Shown here: in pieces, positions 16,351 to 25,547 of the stretch
How the letters are laid out: each line of letters opens with the position of its first letter
Numbering within the stretch: position 1 is the stretch's first letter
Assembly: GCF_001722335.1 (NCBI RefSeq)
Contig: NZ_MIHA01000009.1
Span: 179,676 to 243,675, forward strand
DNA: 64,000 nt
DNA from: Mycolicibacterium flavescens
GTDB lineage: Bacteria > Actinomycetota > Actinomycetes > Mycobacteriales > Mycobacteriaceae
Reading direction: 5' to 3'
The notes under the pieces: model-generated
Database searches by the model: none
What the model saw: the letters and a program-made list of their open reading frames with translations, nothing else
Told to the model about the DNA's origin: nothing
Made by a program: the position numbers and the translations under genes

Positions 16351-17202
16351 GTGACTTACCGCCCGCCCGCGCTCGCCGACATCGTCACCACCCTCGACGT
16401 GGACCGGCGCACCGACGACCACTTCGTCGCCACCCAGCTCGACAATCCCGCCCACCACATCGTCGGCGGCCACATCGCCGGGCAGGCGCTGGTGGCGGCG
16501 AGCCGGACCGCGCCGGGACGGACACCGCACAGCGCGCACGTGTACTACATCCGGGCCGGGGATGCCCGCTACCCCGTCGATCTGCACGTCGACGTGGCCC
16601 GCGACGGCGGCACACTGTCGACCCGGCTGGTCACCGCCCGCCAGGACGGACAGATTCTGCTCGAGGCGCTGGTCTCGCTGAGCGGACCCGTCGAATCGCT
16701 GGCCTACCAGCAAACGATTCCCGATGTGCCGCAACCGGATTCGCTGCCGCCGGTGCAGCAGCAGCTGGCCGCGTTCGCCGACGAACTCGGCGGGCACTGG
16801 GTGCGTCCACAACCGTTCGACCGGCGCTACGTCGACGCCCCGCCGCGGCTTGCGATGGATCTGCCCGAACCCTCATCGCGGATGCGGATGTGGTGGCGGC
16901 CCGCCGAAGAAGTGGCCGTCGACGAGGTGCTGGCGTGCGGGCTGCTGGCCTACCTGTCCGGAACGACGATGCTCGAGGCGGCGCTGGCGATGCGGCGGGC
17001 TACCCCGATCGGGACGTTCAACGCTTTGATCGACCATGCGCTGTGGTTCCACCGGCCGGTCGACCTGTCGGATTGGGTGCTCTCCGACCAGCATTCGCCG
17101 AGCGGGATCGCCGGCCGCGGGTTGTCCACGGCGACGATGTACAACCGTTCGGGCGAGCTGGTGTGTCTGGCCACCCAGGAGGTCTACTTCGGTAGCCGCT
17201 GA
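16351..17202 (+). CDS. tesB: Acyl-CoA thioesterase II
   Basis: 283 residues forming two hot-dog folds, as usual for TesB. HIVGGHIAGQALVAASRT and SAHVYYIRAGDARYPVDLHVDVARDGG mark the first fold; FNALIDHALWFHRP and WVLSDQHSPSGIAGRGLST mark the second. It hydrolyses acyl-CoA to free acid and CoA. It starts seven bases after the aldolase stop and is probably co-transcribed with it. Its stop directly abuts the stop of the convergent DinB-like gene. Confidence 0.9.
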   Translation: MTYRPPALADIVTTLDVDRRTDDHFVATQLDNPAHHIVGGHIAGQALVAASRTAPGRTPHSAHVYYIRAGDARYPVDLHVDVARDGGTLSTRLVTARQDGQILLEALVSLSGPVESLAYQQTIPDVPQPDSLPPVQQQLAAFADELGGHWVRPQPFDRRYVDAPPRLAMDLPEPSSRMRMWWRPAEEVAVDEVLACGLLAYLSGTTMLEAALAMRRATPIGTFNALIDHALWFHRPVDLSDWVLSDQHSPSGIAGRGLSTATMYNRSGELVCLATQEVYFGSR

Positions 17203-17688
17203 CTAGCGGCCCGTGGCTCCGTCAGCCTGTTCACGCAGGATGTCCATGTGACCGGCGTGCCTACCGGTCTCCTCGATCATGTGCACCAGCGCCCAGCGCA
17301 TCGACGGGGCGTCCTTACCCTTGGCCGGCCGCGGCGCCCGCGACTCCAGGTCGGTGCAGGCCGCGATGACGTCGTTCGCGCGGGAGATCACGCCGCGGTA
17401 CGTGTCGACCAGCTCGTCGACGGTCTCGTCTGCGGTCGCGTGAAATGTTGCGGGCCAGTCGCTGACGGGCTCACCGAGGAACGTGTACCGCTCCACGTGT
17501 GTCAGGTGTTTGAGCAGGCCGAGCAGATTGGTGCCGGACGGGACCCCCGGTGTACGGACCGCCGGTTCGGGCACTCCCTGCACCTTGCCGACGACGCAGC
17601 CGCGCAGGTAGTCGAGAAACCCGACCAGGACCTCCTTCTCGGCCAGCCCCGTCCGCGGCGGTGGGCTGTCGCGTCGTCGTTGCGGCAT
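17203..17688 (-). CDS. DinB-like / DUF664 metal-binding protein
   Basis: 161 residues. The four-helix DinB fold is suggested by LLGLLKHLTHVERYTFLG, DTYRGVISRANDVIAACTDLE and WALVHMIEETGRHAGHMDILRE. The spaced histidines (LKHLTHVE, LVHMIEETGRHAGH) are the usual metal ligands. Actinobacterial members often act as mycothiol-dependent or related thiol transferases; I cannot assign the substrate. The ribosome site before the ATG is weak. Confidence 0.8.
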   Translation of the reverse strand: MPQRRRDSPPPRTGLAEKEVLVGFLDYLRGCVVGKVQGVPEPAVRTPGVPSGTNLLGLLKHLTHVERYTFLGEPVSDWPATFHATADETVDELVDTYRGVISRANDVIAACTDLESRAPRPAKGKDAPSMRWALVHMIEETGRHAGHMDILREQADGATGR

Positions 17689-17779
17689 GGGGAAACTATG
17701 TCACGCCGTCGGCGGCGATGAATTCCGCGCCGCACGGCGGTCTGCCATGGGTGACAAGATCGCCGCTACGGAGGTACGA

Positions 17780-18439
17780 GTGGAACAGTTGCTGCGCGTC
17801 CAGAATTTCAACGTGTCCCGGGACGGGTACGGCGCGGGGGAGAACCAGAGCTTCGAGCGCCCGTTCGGACACGCCGACCCCGCCACCATGTTCGCGTGGT
17901 GTGGCGCCACCGCGAGCTGGCCGAACCGCACCGAACCCGGGGGCAGCCGCGGGCTCGACGACTACTTCACGCGTGACTACAGCCGCAACATCGGCGCGGA
18001 GATCATGGGACGCAACAAGTTCAGCCCGCACCGGGGGCCATGGCAGGATCTTGACCGGCAGAACCTCGACTGGCAGGGATGGTGGGGCGACGAGCCACCG
18101 TTCCACACGCCGGTGTTCGTGATGACGCATCATCCGCGCCCGTCGTTCACGCTGTCGGACACGACGTTCCACTTCGTCGACGCCGATCCGCATACGGTCC
18201 TGGCACAGGCGCGGGACGCCGCGGACGGGCGCGACGTGCGGCTCGGCGGCGGCGCCGCCACGACCAGACAGTTTCTCGACGCCGGTCTGATCGACACCCT
18301 CCACGTCGCGGTGTCTTCGGTGGACCTCGGCGGCGGCTCGCGACTCTGGACCTCGCCGGACGACCTCGACGACCGGTATCACCACGACGTGGTGCCCAGC
18401 CCGAGCGGTGTGACACACCACCTGTTCTGGCGGCGCTGA
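17780..18439 (+). CDS. RibD-C/dihydrofolate-reductase-like protein
   Basis: 219 residues. The GTG at 17780 has GGAGG five bases upstream and is the best start. The NADPH-binding pattern of the DHFR/RibD C-terminal family is visible: a long insertion with NIGAEIMGRNKFSPHRGPW, then TPVFVMTHHPRPSF, DVRLGGGAATTRQFLDAGLIDTLHV and LGGGSRLW. It probably reduces a pterin-like or other carbonyl substrate; its role is not known. The neighbouring genes are on the opposite strand, so it is likely monocistronic. Confidence 0.85.
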   Translation: MEQLLRVQNFNVSRDGYGAGENQSFERPFGHADPATMFAWCGATASWPNRTEPGGSRGLDDYFTRDYSRNIGAEIMGRNKFSPHRGPWQDLDRQNLDWQGWWGDEPPFHTPVFVMTHHPRPSFTLSDTTFHFVDADPHTVLAQARDAADGRDVRLGGGAATTRQFLDAGLIDTLHVAVSSVDLGGGSRLWTSPDDLDDRYHHDVVPSPSGVTHHLFWRR

Positions 18440-18443
18440 GGGT

Positions 18444-19190
18444 TCAGCCCTGTCCGGCGGCCTGCTGGACGTTGTCGGTGCCGTTGCCGGGGTCGACGTC
18501 TTCGGGGCCGCGCGGCAGCCGGTCCACCGCGTACTGCGCGGCCTGGTCGACCATGCCGTTGAAGATGTAGCCGCCGTGCGCACCGTTGTCGTTGCCGGTC
18601 GGTGAGCACACCGGATCGGCCGGGATGCACAGGTCCAGTGTCTTGTCCGCGTAGTGCGAGCCCACCGTGATCGGCGGCGCCCCGGTGTAGATCATTTGCA
18701 GGAAGCCGCTGGAGGGTTTGCCGAAGAGAGCAACGGCGGCAACGTGATCCGACACCGACGGCGGCATCGGCCCAGTCATCCCGGGAGGCGGGACGTAGCC
18801 TTCGGGCATCGTGTCCTCGGTGATGTAGGCGGCGACGGCCGCGCCCTGCGAGTAGCCGCCGAGCACCACTTCGGTGTCCGGGCAGTTCGCCGCCGTGGCG
18901 GTCACCTTGTTGCTGGCGTCGATGACGCCGTCGGCCGCCGTGGCAAAGTCAAGCGACGCAGGGTAATTGACCGCGTACACGTCGACCGACTTACCCGGCG
19001 TCTTGGCGCGCAGCGAATCCACGAACGCCTGTCCGGTAGCGCCGACGCCCGGTGCCTCGAACGTGCCGCGTGCGAAAACGACCTGCACATCGGGGCACGG
19101 CGCCGCCTGACTCGGTGCCGCGACGGCGACCGAACCAGCCACCACCGCAACGGCAGACGTCGCACCCGCAAAGAACCCAACACGTTTCAT
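18444..19190 (-). CDS. Secreted cutinase-family esterase
   Basis: 248 residues. A signal peptide (about 1-30, ending PSQAAPC) leads to a cutinase domain. The serine motif GGYSQG gives Ser114, DPVC gives Asp192 and GAHGG gives His205. Cysteines 32/103 and 188/195 should form the usual disulphides. Mycobacterial cutinase-like proteins hydrolyse esters or phospholipids outside the cell. The C-terminus adds a short Asp/Gly/Asn-rich tail. It is divergent from mmpS. Confidence 0.92.
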   Translation of the reverse strand: MKRVGFFAGATSAVAVVAGSVAVAAPSQAAPCPDVQVVFARGTFEAPGVGATGQAFVDSLRAKTPGKSVDVYAVNYPASLDFATAADGVIDASNKVTATAANCPDTEVVLGGYSQGAAVAAYITEDTMPEGYVPPPGMTGPMPPSVSDHVAAVALFGKPSSGFLQMIYTGAPPITVGSHYADKTLDLCIPADPVCSPTGNDNGAHGGYIFNGMVDQAAQYAVDRLPRGPEDVDPGNGTDNVQQAAGQG

Positions 19191-19272
19191 TCCGACCCGC
19201 CTCTGTTTTTCGAGTTGACCCCGCGACCGGCTCCGTTGACCCCAGCGGAACTGCGCCGGCGTACCCGAGATC

Positions 19273-19287
19273 GGTTTTACCAAAACC
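19273..19287. promoter_or_regulatory. Inverted repeat GGTTTT-ACC-AAAACC
   Basis: Exact 6-3-6 inverted repeat in the 245-base region between the divergent cutinase and mmpS genes. It is unusually AT-rich for this genome. It may be a regulator site; nothing shows which one. Confidence 0.4.
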
Positions 19288-19388
19288 TGGACGTGCGTGC
19301 CGATCCGGCGGGAGGGCCGGTCCGTCCCGCCCGGACATCCAGGAATCGACCGCTCGCGGTCCTGTACAGTTCTCGCCAGCGCGGACCA

Positions 19389-19404
19389 CGGAACTCGAGT
19401 TCCG
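19389..19404. promoter_or_regulatory. Perfect 16-base palindrome upstream of mmpS
   Basis: CGGAACTCGAGTTCCG is a perfect palindrome without spacer, 31 bases before the mmpS start. TetR repressors often bind such sites, and a TetR gene closes this operon at 22812. I infer that it is the operator of mmpS-mmpL-tetR. Confidence 0.55.
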
Positions 19405-19435
19405 CCGAGCCGCACGGTCGAGCGAGGAGGGTCAG

Positions 19436-19867
19436 GTGTTCCGGGCTTTGAAGAGGTTCTGGATGCCGCTGCTGCTGGTGGTGGTGGTCGCGCTGGGTGC
19501 CTATGCCATCATTCGGATCCGCGACTCGGCCGGTGCCCATCCTCCGAACGCAGCAGAGACGTCCGCGATCACCTCGAATTTCAATCCGAAACACATCACC
19601 TATGAGGTGACCGGGGCCGGAGGGACCGCCAACCTCAACTATCTCGATGAGAACGGTCAGCCACATCTGATCGAAAATGCCCCACTTCCATGGTCATTCA
19701 CGATCGTGACGACGTTGCCGTCGATGTCGGCGAACATCATCGCGCAGGGTGACCGCGACGTCAGTGATCTGCAGTGCCGGGTGACCGTCGACGGCGAAGT
19801 GCGCGACGAGCGAGCAAGCACCGACACGGTCAAGCCGTTCATCTACTGCTTGGTGAAATCCGTATGA
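19436..19867 (+). CDS. mmpS: MmpS-family membrane protein
   Basis: 143 residues from a GTG start with GAGGAGG upstream. One N-terminal helix (about 9-27) is followed by an outer domain with HITYEVTGAGGTANLNYLDENGQP and the C-terminal VTVDGEVRDERAS...PFIYCLVKSV, matching the MmpS family. MmpS proteins are accessory subunits of MmpL transporters. The mmpL gene begins 50 bases later, so the two form one unit. Confidence 0.92.
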   Translation: MFRALKRFWMPLLLVVVVALGAYAIIRIRDSAGAHPPNAAETSAITSNFNPKHITYEVTGAGGTANLNYLDENGQPHLIENAPLPWSFTIVTTLPSMSANIIAQGDRDVSDLQCRVTVDGEVRDERASTDTVKPFIYCLVKSV

Positions 19868-19916
19868 GAGCGGCGAGGCGACGATGCGCCCGGACGGCGC
19901 GCGGAAGGGCGACCGA

Positions 19917-22793
19917 ATGAGCAACACGCACGCGAAGCCCCGTCGACCGTTCCTGGCGCGCATGATCCGGACTTTCTCGGTGCCCATCATCGTGTTCTGG
20001 GCGCTCGCAACCGTTGCGGTGGGGATCCTCGTTCCGTCCCTGGACGACGTCGCCGCGACCCGCTCGGTGCCTATCAGTCCCACGAATGCGCCGTCCTATC
20101 AGTCGATGCTGAATATCGGCAAGGTGTTTCAGCAGTACGATTCGGACTCCTCGGCGATGGTCGTGATCGAGGGCGACGAGGCACTGGGCGATGCAGCGCA
20201 CAAGTTCTATGACGAGATCGTTGCCAAGCTGGAGGCCGATCACGAGCACGTCCAGAACGTTCAGGACTTCTGGAGTGATCCGCTGACCGCGGCCGGTTCG
20301 CAGAGCGTGGACGGCAGGTCCGCGTATGTGCAGATCTTCCTCAACGGCTCCCAGGGCACCAGCGCCAGTCACGATTCCGTGGAAGCCGTCCGTGACATCG
20401 TTGCGTCGGTGCCCGCCCCGCCGGGTATCAAGGCGCATGTCGCCGGCAACACGGTCCTCAACGCCGACACCCGTGTCGCCGGCCATCAGAGCATGGCGAC
20501 CATGGAGTTGGTATCGGTCGGGGTCATCATCGTGATGCTGCTCCTGATCTACCGATCTGTCGTCACGATGGTCATCTCGATGGTGGTCATCGGCCTGGAA
20601 CTTCTTTCCGCGCAGGGCTTCACCGCTTTAGCGGGCTACCTGAACATCATCGGCCTCACGCCGTATGCGGTCAGCATGGTCACAATGCTCTCGCTGGCCG
20701 CCGGCACCGACTACGTGATCTTCCTGCTGGGTCGATATCACGAGGAAAGATCCAGAGGACTCAGCCGCGAGGACGCGTATTACGTCGCCTATCACGGTGT
20801 GTCACACGTGATCCTCGGGTCCGGTCTGACCATTGCGGGCGCCTGCATGTGTCTCACCCTGACCACGCTGCCGTACTTCCAGACCATGGCCCTGCCTTGT
20901 GCGATCGCGGTCCTGGTGATCATCGCGGCGGCGCTGACGCTCGCGCCTGCGGTCCTGACCGTCGCATCGAAGTTCGGTCTGCTCGATCCCAGACGCGAGC
21001 TCTCGCAAAGGGGGTGGCGCAAAGTCGGAACTTCCGTGGTGCGGTGGCCGGTTCCGATCATCTTCGTGACCAGCCTGGTCGCCATCGTGGGCTTCGTGAG
21101 CCTGCTGACTTACGTGCCGCAGTACAACGACCAGAAGTTCACGCCCGAGGACATGCCCGCAAACGTCGCCATGGGCGTCGCCGACCGACACTTCTCGCAA
21201 GCCCGGATGAACCCCGAACTGTTGATGCTCGAGGCGGATCACGATCTGCGCAACTCCGCGGACATGCTGGTCATCGACCGCGTCGCCAAACATGTGGTTC
21301 ACATGCGTGGTATCGACCGAGTGCAGACAATCACCCGACCGCTGGGTGCGCCGATCGAGCACAGTTCCATACCCTTCCTGCTCGGTGCGCAGAACGCCGG
21401 CACATTGCAGGCGGCGAAGTTCAACAACGACAACTCGGCTCAGATGCTCGAGCAGGCGGACGAGCTGAGCAGAACAGTCGCCAACATGGAACGCATGTAC
21501 ACCATCACCAAGGAGATGACCGAAACCACACACAGCATGGTCGGCAAGACCCATGAGATGGTGGAAACCACCAACGAATTACGCGACAGCATCGCGAATT
21601 TCGATGACTTCTTCCGGCCGCTGCGTAACTACTTCTACTGGGAACCGCACTGCTACGACATCCCGATCTGCTGGTCGCTGCGTTCGATCTTCGATTCACT
21701 GGACGGGATCGACGCACTCGCCGATCAGATCCAGAGCCTGACGGTCGACCTGGACCGTCTCGACGAGCTGCTGCCGCAGATGTTGCCGGTCCTGCAAGAA
21801 ACCATCAGCTCGATGAAGACGATGCGTGACTTCATGTTGGCCACCCACAGCACCATGGCCGGAATGCAGGCCCAGCAGCAGGAGTTGGCCAAGGGCGCCA
21901 CAGAGATCGGCCTCTTCTTCGATGAAGCCAAGAACGACGACTTCTTCTACCTGCCGCCAGATGTGTTCGAAAATCCGGACTTCGAGCGCGGACTCAAGAT
22001 GTTCCTGTCACCCGACGGCAAGGCGGTCCGCTTCATCATCACCCATCAGGGTGATCCCGCCTCGGTCGAAGGCATTGCGCACGTCGAGGATCTCAGGGGT
22101 GTCGTCGCCGATGCCGTCAAGGGCACACCACTGGCCAACGCGAAGGTCTCGCTGGCCGGCACCGCCTCGCTGTACGCCGATATGCAGGACGGCGTGGTCA
22201 CCGATCTGATGATCGCGGTTCTGGCGTCGATGATCCTGATCTTCTCGATCATGCTGCTGATCACTCGCAGCGTCGTGGCCGCACTGGTGATCGTCGGCAC
22301 CGTGGCCGCCTCTTTGGGCACCGCCTGCGGCCTGTCGGTACTGCTGTGGCAGGACATACTCGGCCTCGGTGTGCAGTGGATCGTGATCCCGCTGTCGATG
22401 GTGATCCTGTTGGCGGTCGGCTCGGACTACAACCTGCTACTGGTGTCGCGGCTCAAGGAAGAAATCCACGCCGGGCTGAATACCGGAATCATCCGCGGCA
22501 TGGGCGCCACAGGTCGCGTCGTCACGGCGGCCGGGCTGGTGTTCGCGTTCACCATGATGTCGATGATCGTCAGTGATCTGCGGGTGGTGGGTCAGCTCGG
22601 GATGACGATCGGTATCGGCTTGATCGTCGACACATTGATCGTGCGCGCCTTCATGACGCCGTCGATCGCGGCCGCGCTCGGCCGGTGGTTCTGGTGGCCG
22701 CTGAACACCTTCGAGATCGTCGACAGGACCAGCCGACGAAGGGCTGCGCGATCGGCCGATACCGCGCCGATACCGCGACCCTCTTCGCCATGA
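19917..22793 (+). CDS. mmpL: MmpL-family RND transporter (MmpL4/5-like)
   Basis: 958 residues, about the length of MmpL4 and MmpL5. The opening RPFLARMIRTFSVPIIVFWA, the porter stretch PLGDAAHKFYD-like ALGDAAHKFYD, and LAAGTDYVIFLLGRYHEERS and AVGSDYNLLLVSRLKEE (the two Asp-Tyr sites of the proton relay) are diagnostic. A long coiled region lies at about 490-680. It exports a lipid, siderophore or drug with its MmpS partner. Start 19917 matches the MmpL4 N-terminus; ATG 19884 is possible. Third-position GC looks lower here than in neighbouring genes, which could mean recent acquisition. Confidence 0.92.
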   Translation: MSNTHAKPRRPFLARMIRTFSVPIIVFWALATVAVGILVPSLDDVAATRSVPISPTNAPSYQSMLNIGKVFQQYDSDSSAMVVIEGDEALGDAAHKFYDEIVAKLEADHEHVQNVQDFWSDPLTAAGSQSVDGRSAYVQIFLNGSQGTSASHDSVEAVRDIVASVPAPPGIKAHVAGNTVLNADTRVAGHQSMATMELVSVGVIIVMLLLIYRSVVTMVISMVVIGLELLSAQGFTALAGYLNIIGLTPYAVSMVTMLSLAAGTDYVIFLLGRYHEERSRGLSREDAYYVAYHGVSHVILGSGLTIAGACMCLTLTTLPYFQTMALPCAIAVLVIIAAALTLAPAVLTVASKFGLLDPRRELSQRGWRKVGTSVVRWPVPIIFVTSLVAIVGFVSLLTYVPQYNDQKFTPEDMPANVAMGVADRHFSQARMNPELLMLEADHDLRNSADMLVIDRVAKHVVHMRGIDRVQTITRPLGAPIEHSSIPFLLGAQNAGTLQAAKFNNDNSAQMLEQADELSRTVANMERMYTITKEMTETTHSMVGKTHEMVETTNELRDSIANFDDFFRPLRNYFYWEPHCYDIPICWSLRSIFDSLDGIDALADQIQSLTVDLDRLDELLPQMLPVLQETISSMKTMRDFMLATHSTMAGMQAQQQELAKGATEIGLFFDEAKNDDFFYLPPDVFENPDFERGLKMFLSPDGKAVRFIITHQGDPASVEGIAHVEDLRGVVADAVKGTPLANAKVSLAGTASLYADMQDGVVTDLMIAVLASMILIFSIMLLITRSVVAALVIVGTVAASLGTACGLSVLLWQDILGLGVQWIVIPLSMVILLAVGSDYNLLLVSRLKEEIHAGLNTGIIRGMGATGRVVTAAGLVFAFTMMSMIVSDLRVVGQLGMTIGIGLIVDTLIVRAFMTPSIAAALGRWFWWPLNTFEIVDRTSRRRAARSADTAPIPRPSSP

Positions 22794-22811
22794 CCCCTAG
22801 GCTCGTCAGTG

Positions 22812-23423
22812 ATGGCAGAAAAGGAGCCGAAGTTACGCAGGCGCACTGAGGGGCGGCTGGATCGGTCGAGGGATCCCGCGATACTCGACGCGGCGCTGGC
22901 CGCTCTGAAGGAGCACGGTTACGACGCCACCAACATGAACGACATCGCCACGCGCGCAGGCGTCGGCAAAGCCGCGATCTACCGCCGGTGGTCGTCGAAG
23001 GCGGCCCTGATGACGGACGCGCTGGTGTACTGGCGCCCCAATCTGCTCACTGACGAGGCCCCGGACACCGGTACTTTGCAGGGCGATCTCGAGGCGCTCA
23101 TCGAACGTGCGGAGCGCAACGAGGACGCGACCGTCACCTACGACCTGATCCTGCGCGTTGCCCTCGAGGCGGTGCACGACCGCCAAATGGCGCTGGCATT
23201 GGACGATCTGATGTTGTTGCGAGGACGGCGGATGATCTCGGCGATTCTGCGGCGGGCCGCCGACCGCGGCGAGATCAGTGCGGACCGCGATTGGACGCTG
23301 GTCGCCGATGTGGTCACCGCGATGAGCCTGATGCGCGTTGTCAACGGCCAGCACGCGGACGCCGCCTTCGTGCGCGAGGTCATTCACACGTTGGTGCTGC
23401 CGGCTGTGCGTGAACGCGGCTGA
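22812..23423 (+). CDS. TetR-family regulator, third gene of the mmpS-mmpL unit
   Basis: 203 residues. The helix-turn-helix is RDPAILDAALAALKEHGY, then MNDIATRAGVGKAAIYRRWSSKAALM (about 20-70). The C-terminal part is the TetR_C type with LEALIERAERNE. It begins 18 bases after mmpL, so it is probably co-transcribed and represses its own operon. The palindrome at 19389 is the best target. It is a TetR member, not the MarR-type Rv0678 that controls mmpS5-mmpL5. Confidence 0.85.
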   Translation: MAEKEPKLRRRTEGRLDRSRDPAILDAALAALKEHGYDATNMNDIATRAGVGKAAIYRRWSSKAALMTDALVYWRPNLLTDEAPDTGTLQGDLEALIERAERNEDATVTYDLILRVALEAVHDRQMALALDDLMLLRGRRMISAILRRAADRGEISADRDWTLVADVVTAMSLMRVVNGQHADAAFVREVIHTLVLPAVRERG

Positions 23424-23426
23424 AAC

Positions 23427-24326
23427 TCAGCGGCCGGGATCGACGGGCCCCAGCGAGCCGAGCCGGAACATCCGGACCCGTCCGGTGACCTGCGCAGAAC
23501 ACTGCGACAGCAGGGGATCGGACAGTTCCTCGTGCAGAACCACCTCGATCGGGCCGGCGTCACCGGCGAGCAGCACCCGGATGTGGTGGTCGGCGCGCTC
23601 GACATCGATCGGGTGCAGTGCGTCGATGCGGTTGTCGCCGAGTTGTTCTCGCGCGAAGTACTGCGCCGCCTGCACGGCATGGGGCAAACAGGTGCGCCCG
23701 CGCAGATGACGGTTGTCGAGCCGGCCGTCGAGGTACAACCGGATCAACTCCGCCGAGTCCGCCGTGTCGACCCGCCCGTAGCACAGCCCCTCGGGCAGCA
23801 CCAGCATCGTCGCCGCGAACCGGTCGCCACCCAGATGTGAACACTCCCAGGTGAACTCGGGATACTCGGCGGCGATCGCGCGGCACGCGCTGCGGCCCCG
23901 GACCGCGCAGCACTGGTCGTGCTTGCCGTGTGAGCAGATCGCCACCACCGGATCCGTGGTCAGCTCGCCGTCGCTGCCGTCGAGCGCCAGGTCGAGAAAG
24001 TCGCCCGGACCGTCGACCTCGCCGCGGTACAGCGCTTCGTGCCCGACGTCGGAGTGCGCGATGAACCACCGCCACTGCCGGGCGTCCGGCCGCCGTCCGT
24101 GCTTGCGGATCGCCGCGATCCGCATGCCGGCCTTCTCGATGCGGTGCACGACCGCGCGTCCCAGTCGCGGGTCGATACAGTTCGGCGACTGCAGAAACGC
24201 CGACGGGCCCCACGCGCCGGCCAGTTCCAGAAGCACCCATTTGGAGCCCGCGGACGCGGTGCCGTACATCGGGTCGTCGCGGGCGAGCGACTGATCGCTG
24301 CAGGGGATCCGTTTCGCCGCGGTCAT
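23427..24326 (-). CDS. Thioredoxin-like ferredoxin (Suc_Fer family)
   Basis: 299 residues. CSHGKHDQCCAVRGRSACRA (Cys131, 139, 140, 148) and FTWECSHLGGDRFAATMLVLPEGLCYGR (Cys162, 182) match the sucrase/ferredoxin-like family, which adopts a thioredoxin-like [2Fe-2S] fold. It begins with an ATG that overlaps the stop of the JmjC oxygenase gene by four bases, so production of the two is coupled. Next to a 2-oxoglutarate-type oxygenase it may supply electrons or keep the iron reduced. This is inference from context; it could have its own catalytic role. Confidence 0.82.
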   Translation of the reverse strand: MTAAKRIPCSDQSLARDDPMYGTASAGSKWVLLELAGAWGPSAFLQSPNCIDPRLGRAVVHRIEKAGMRIAAIRKHGRRPDARQWRWFIAHSDVGHEALYRGEVDGPGDFLDLALDGSDGELTTDPVVAICSHGKHDQCCAVRGRSACRAIAAEYPEFTWECSHLGGDRFAATMLVLPEGLCYGRVDTADSAELIRLYLDGRLDNRHLRGRTCLPHAVQAAQYFAREQLGDNRIDALHPIDVERADHHIRVLLAGDAGPIEVVLHEELSDPLLSQCSAQVTGRVRMFRLGSLGPVDPGR

Positions 24327-25537
24327 CCGTGGCTGCTGGGCACCGGGACGACGACCGCCTCGCGAAGCAGTCGGCGGATCAGGACGGTTCCGTCGGCGGC
24401 GTCGAGGCCGGGCAGGTGCTCGGCGTCGGCCGCCAGGCCGCGGTGCAGCGCGACCAGCGCCTCGCCGCAGATCCGGGGGAACGTGATCGTGCGGTCGGCG
24501 AGCCGCAGCACGACCCGGTCGCCGGACTCGTCGAGGGCGCCGATGAGGCCGTGCCGCCACCGCACCGCCACGGATGCGGATTCGGCGGCCGCCAGGGTGG
24601 CCAGCGGGCGCACCGCGACCGGGCGGGTCCGGTCGGCGTGCCGGCGTTCGAGATGCGCAGCGGCACCGGCGCTCAACGCGCTCGCGTCGTCGCGCAACGC
24701 CCCGACCATCTCCGCCATCACCTTGCTCACCGTCGCCATCGTCTCATCCGCCTCCGTGGGGTCGGCCCCGAGCGGCAGCGCCCTGCGGAACGCCTCGCTC
24801 CCGGCCAGCTGCTCGACCACCGAACGGGCCACGTCGAGCACCGTCACCGGGGACACCCCGATGGTGAGGTGGATCGACGTGGAGTCCAGCGCCTGCGCCG
24901 AGTGCACCCACCCGCGCGGCAGATACAGCGTGTCGCCCTCGTCCAGCACCGCGTCGATGACCGGTGCCTGCTCGACCCGCCGCCCGATCGCGGCGCGGTG
25001 CTGGGTCCACGGCTGCGACGGCAGCGGATTCGCATGCACCGGTTCGTGCACGACCCAGCGCTTCTGCCCGGACACCTGCAGCACGAACACGTCGTGCACG
25101 TCGTAGTGCGGGTCGAACCCCCGGTTCACCGGCGGGGTGATGTAGGCGTTGGCCTGGACCGGGTGCCCCAGGTCGTCGACGGCCGCGCGGACGAAGCCGA
25201 TCAGCGGAGGCCACAGGCGGTGCAGGCCCTGCAACACGATCGTCGCGCCCGCGGCGAACTCGCCGAGCACCTTCGCCGAGTCGACCTGATCGGTCACCTC
25301 GGCACCGAAGCCGGCCGGCCCGAGATAGCAGTCCCGGGCCAGCAGCCCGCCCTCCTTGGCCAGCCGGATGAACGGCGACCGCACCCCGCGCTCAGCGATC
25401 AACTCGTCGACGGTGTCGGGGCTGAGCAGATCGCTGAAGTCGCGGGGCAACGCGTCGGCCCGGGTGAGCAGCGGAGCGCGGCCCCAGTGTTCGTCGGCGA
25501 ATCGCCGAGGCTCGACCGCGACGCAACGCGTCAGCAT
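24323..25537 (-). CDS. JmjC/cupin 2-oxoglutarate-type oxygenase, RiPP maturase candidate
   Basis: 404 residues with the fold of ribosomal-oxygenase-type JmjC enzymes (Cupin_4). The iron ligands are readable: FDPHYDVHDVF gives His144 and Asp146, and LYLPRGWVHSA gives His212. ALDSTSIHLTIGV ends the barrel, and a helical C-terminal part follows. Relatives hydroxylate arginine or histidine in ribosomal proteins. Here it follows a three-repeat peptide gene by ten bases and overlaps a ferredoxin-like gene. I infer that it hydroxylates the repeats (one His and several Asp each). The frame stays open upstream through the repeats, but that part is only an alternative reading of the peptide gene. Confidence 0.85.
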   Translation of the reverse strand: MLTRCVAVEPRRFADEHWGRAPLLTRADALPRDFSDLLSPDTVDELIAERGVRSPFIRLAKEGGLLARDCYLGPAGFGAEVTDQVDSAKVLGEFAAGATIVLQGLHRLWPPLIGFVRAAVDDLGHPVQANAYITPPVNRGFDPHYDVHDVFVLQVSGQKRWVVHEPVHANPLPSQPWTQHRAAIGRRVEQAPVIDAVLDEGDTLYLPRGWVHSAQALDSTSIHLTIGVSPVTVLDVARSVVEQLAGSEAFRRALPLGADPTEADETMATVSKVMAEMVGALRDDASALSAGAAAHLERRHADRTRPVAVRPLATLAAAESASVAVRWRHGLIGALDESGDRVVLRLADRTITFPRICGEALVALHRGLAADAEHLPGLDAADGTVLIRRLLREAVVVPVPSSHG

Positions 25538-25547
25538 CGAGCTGGTG

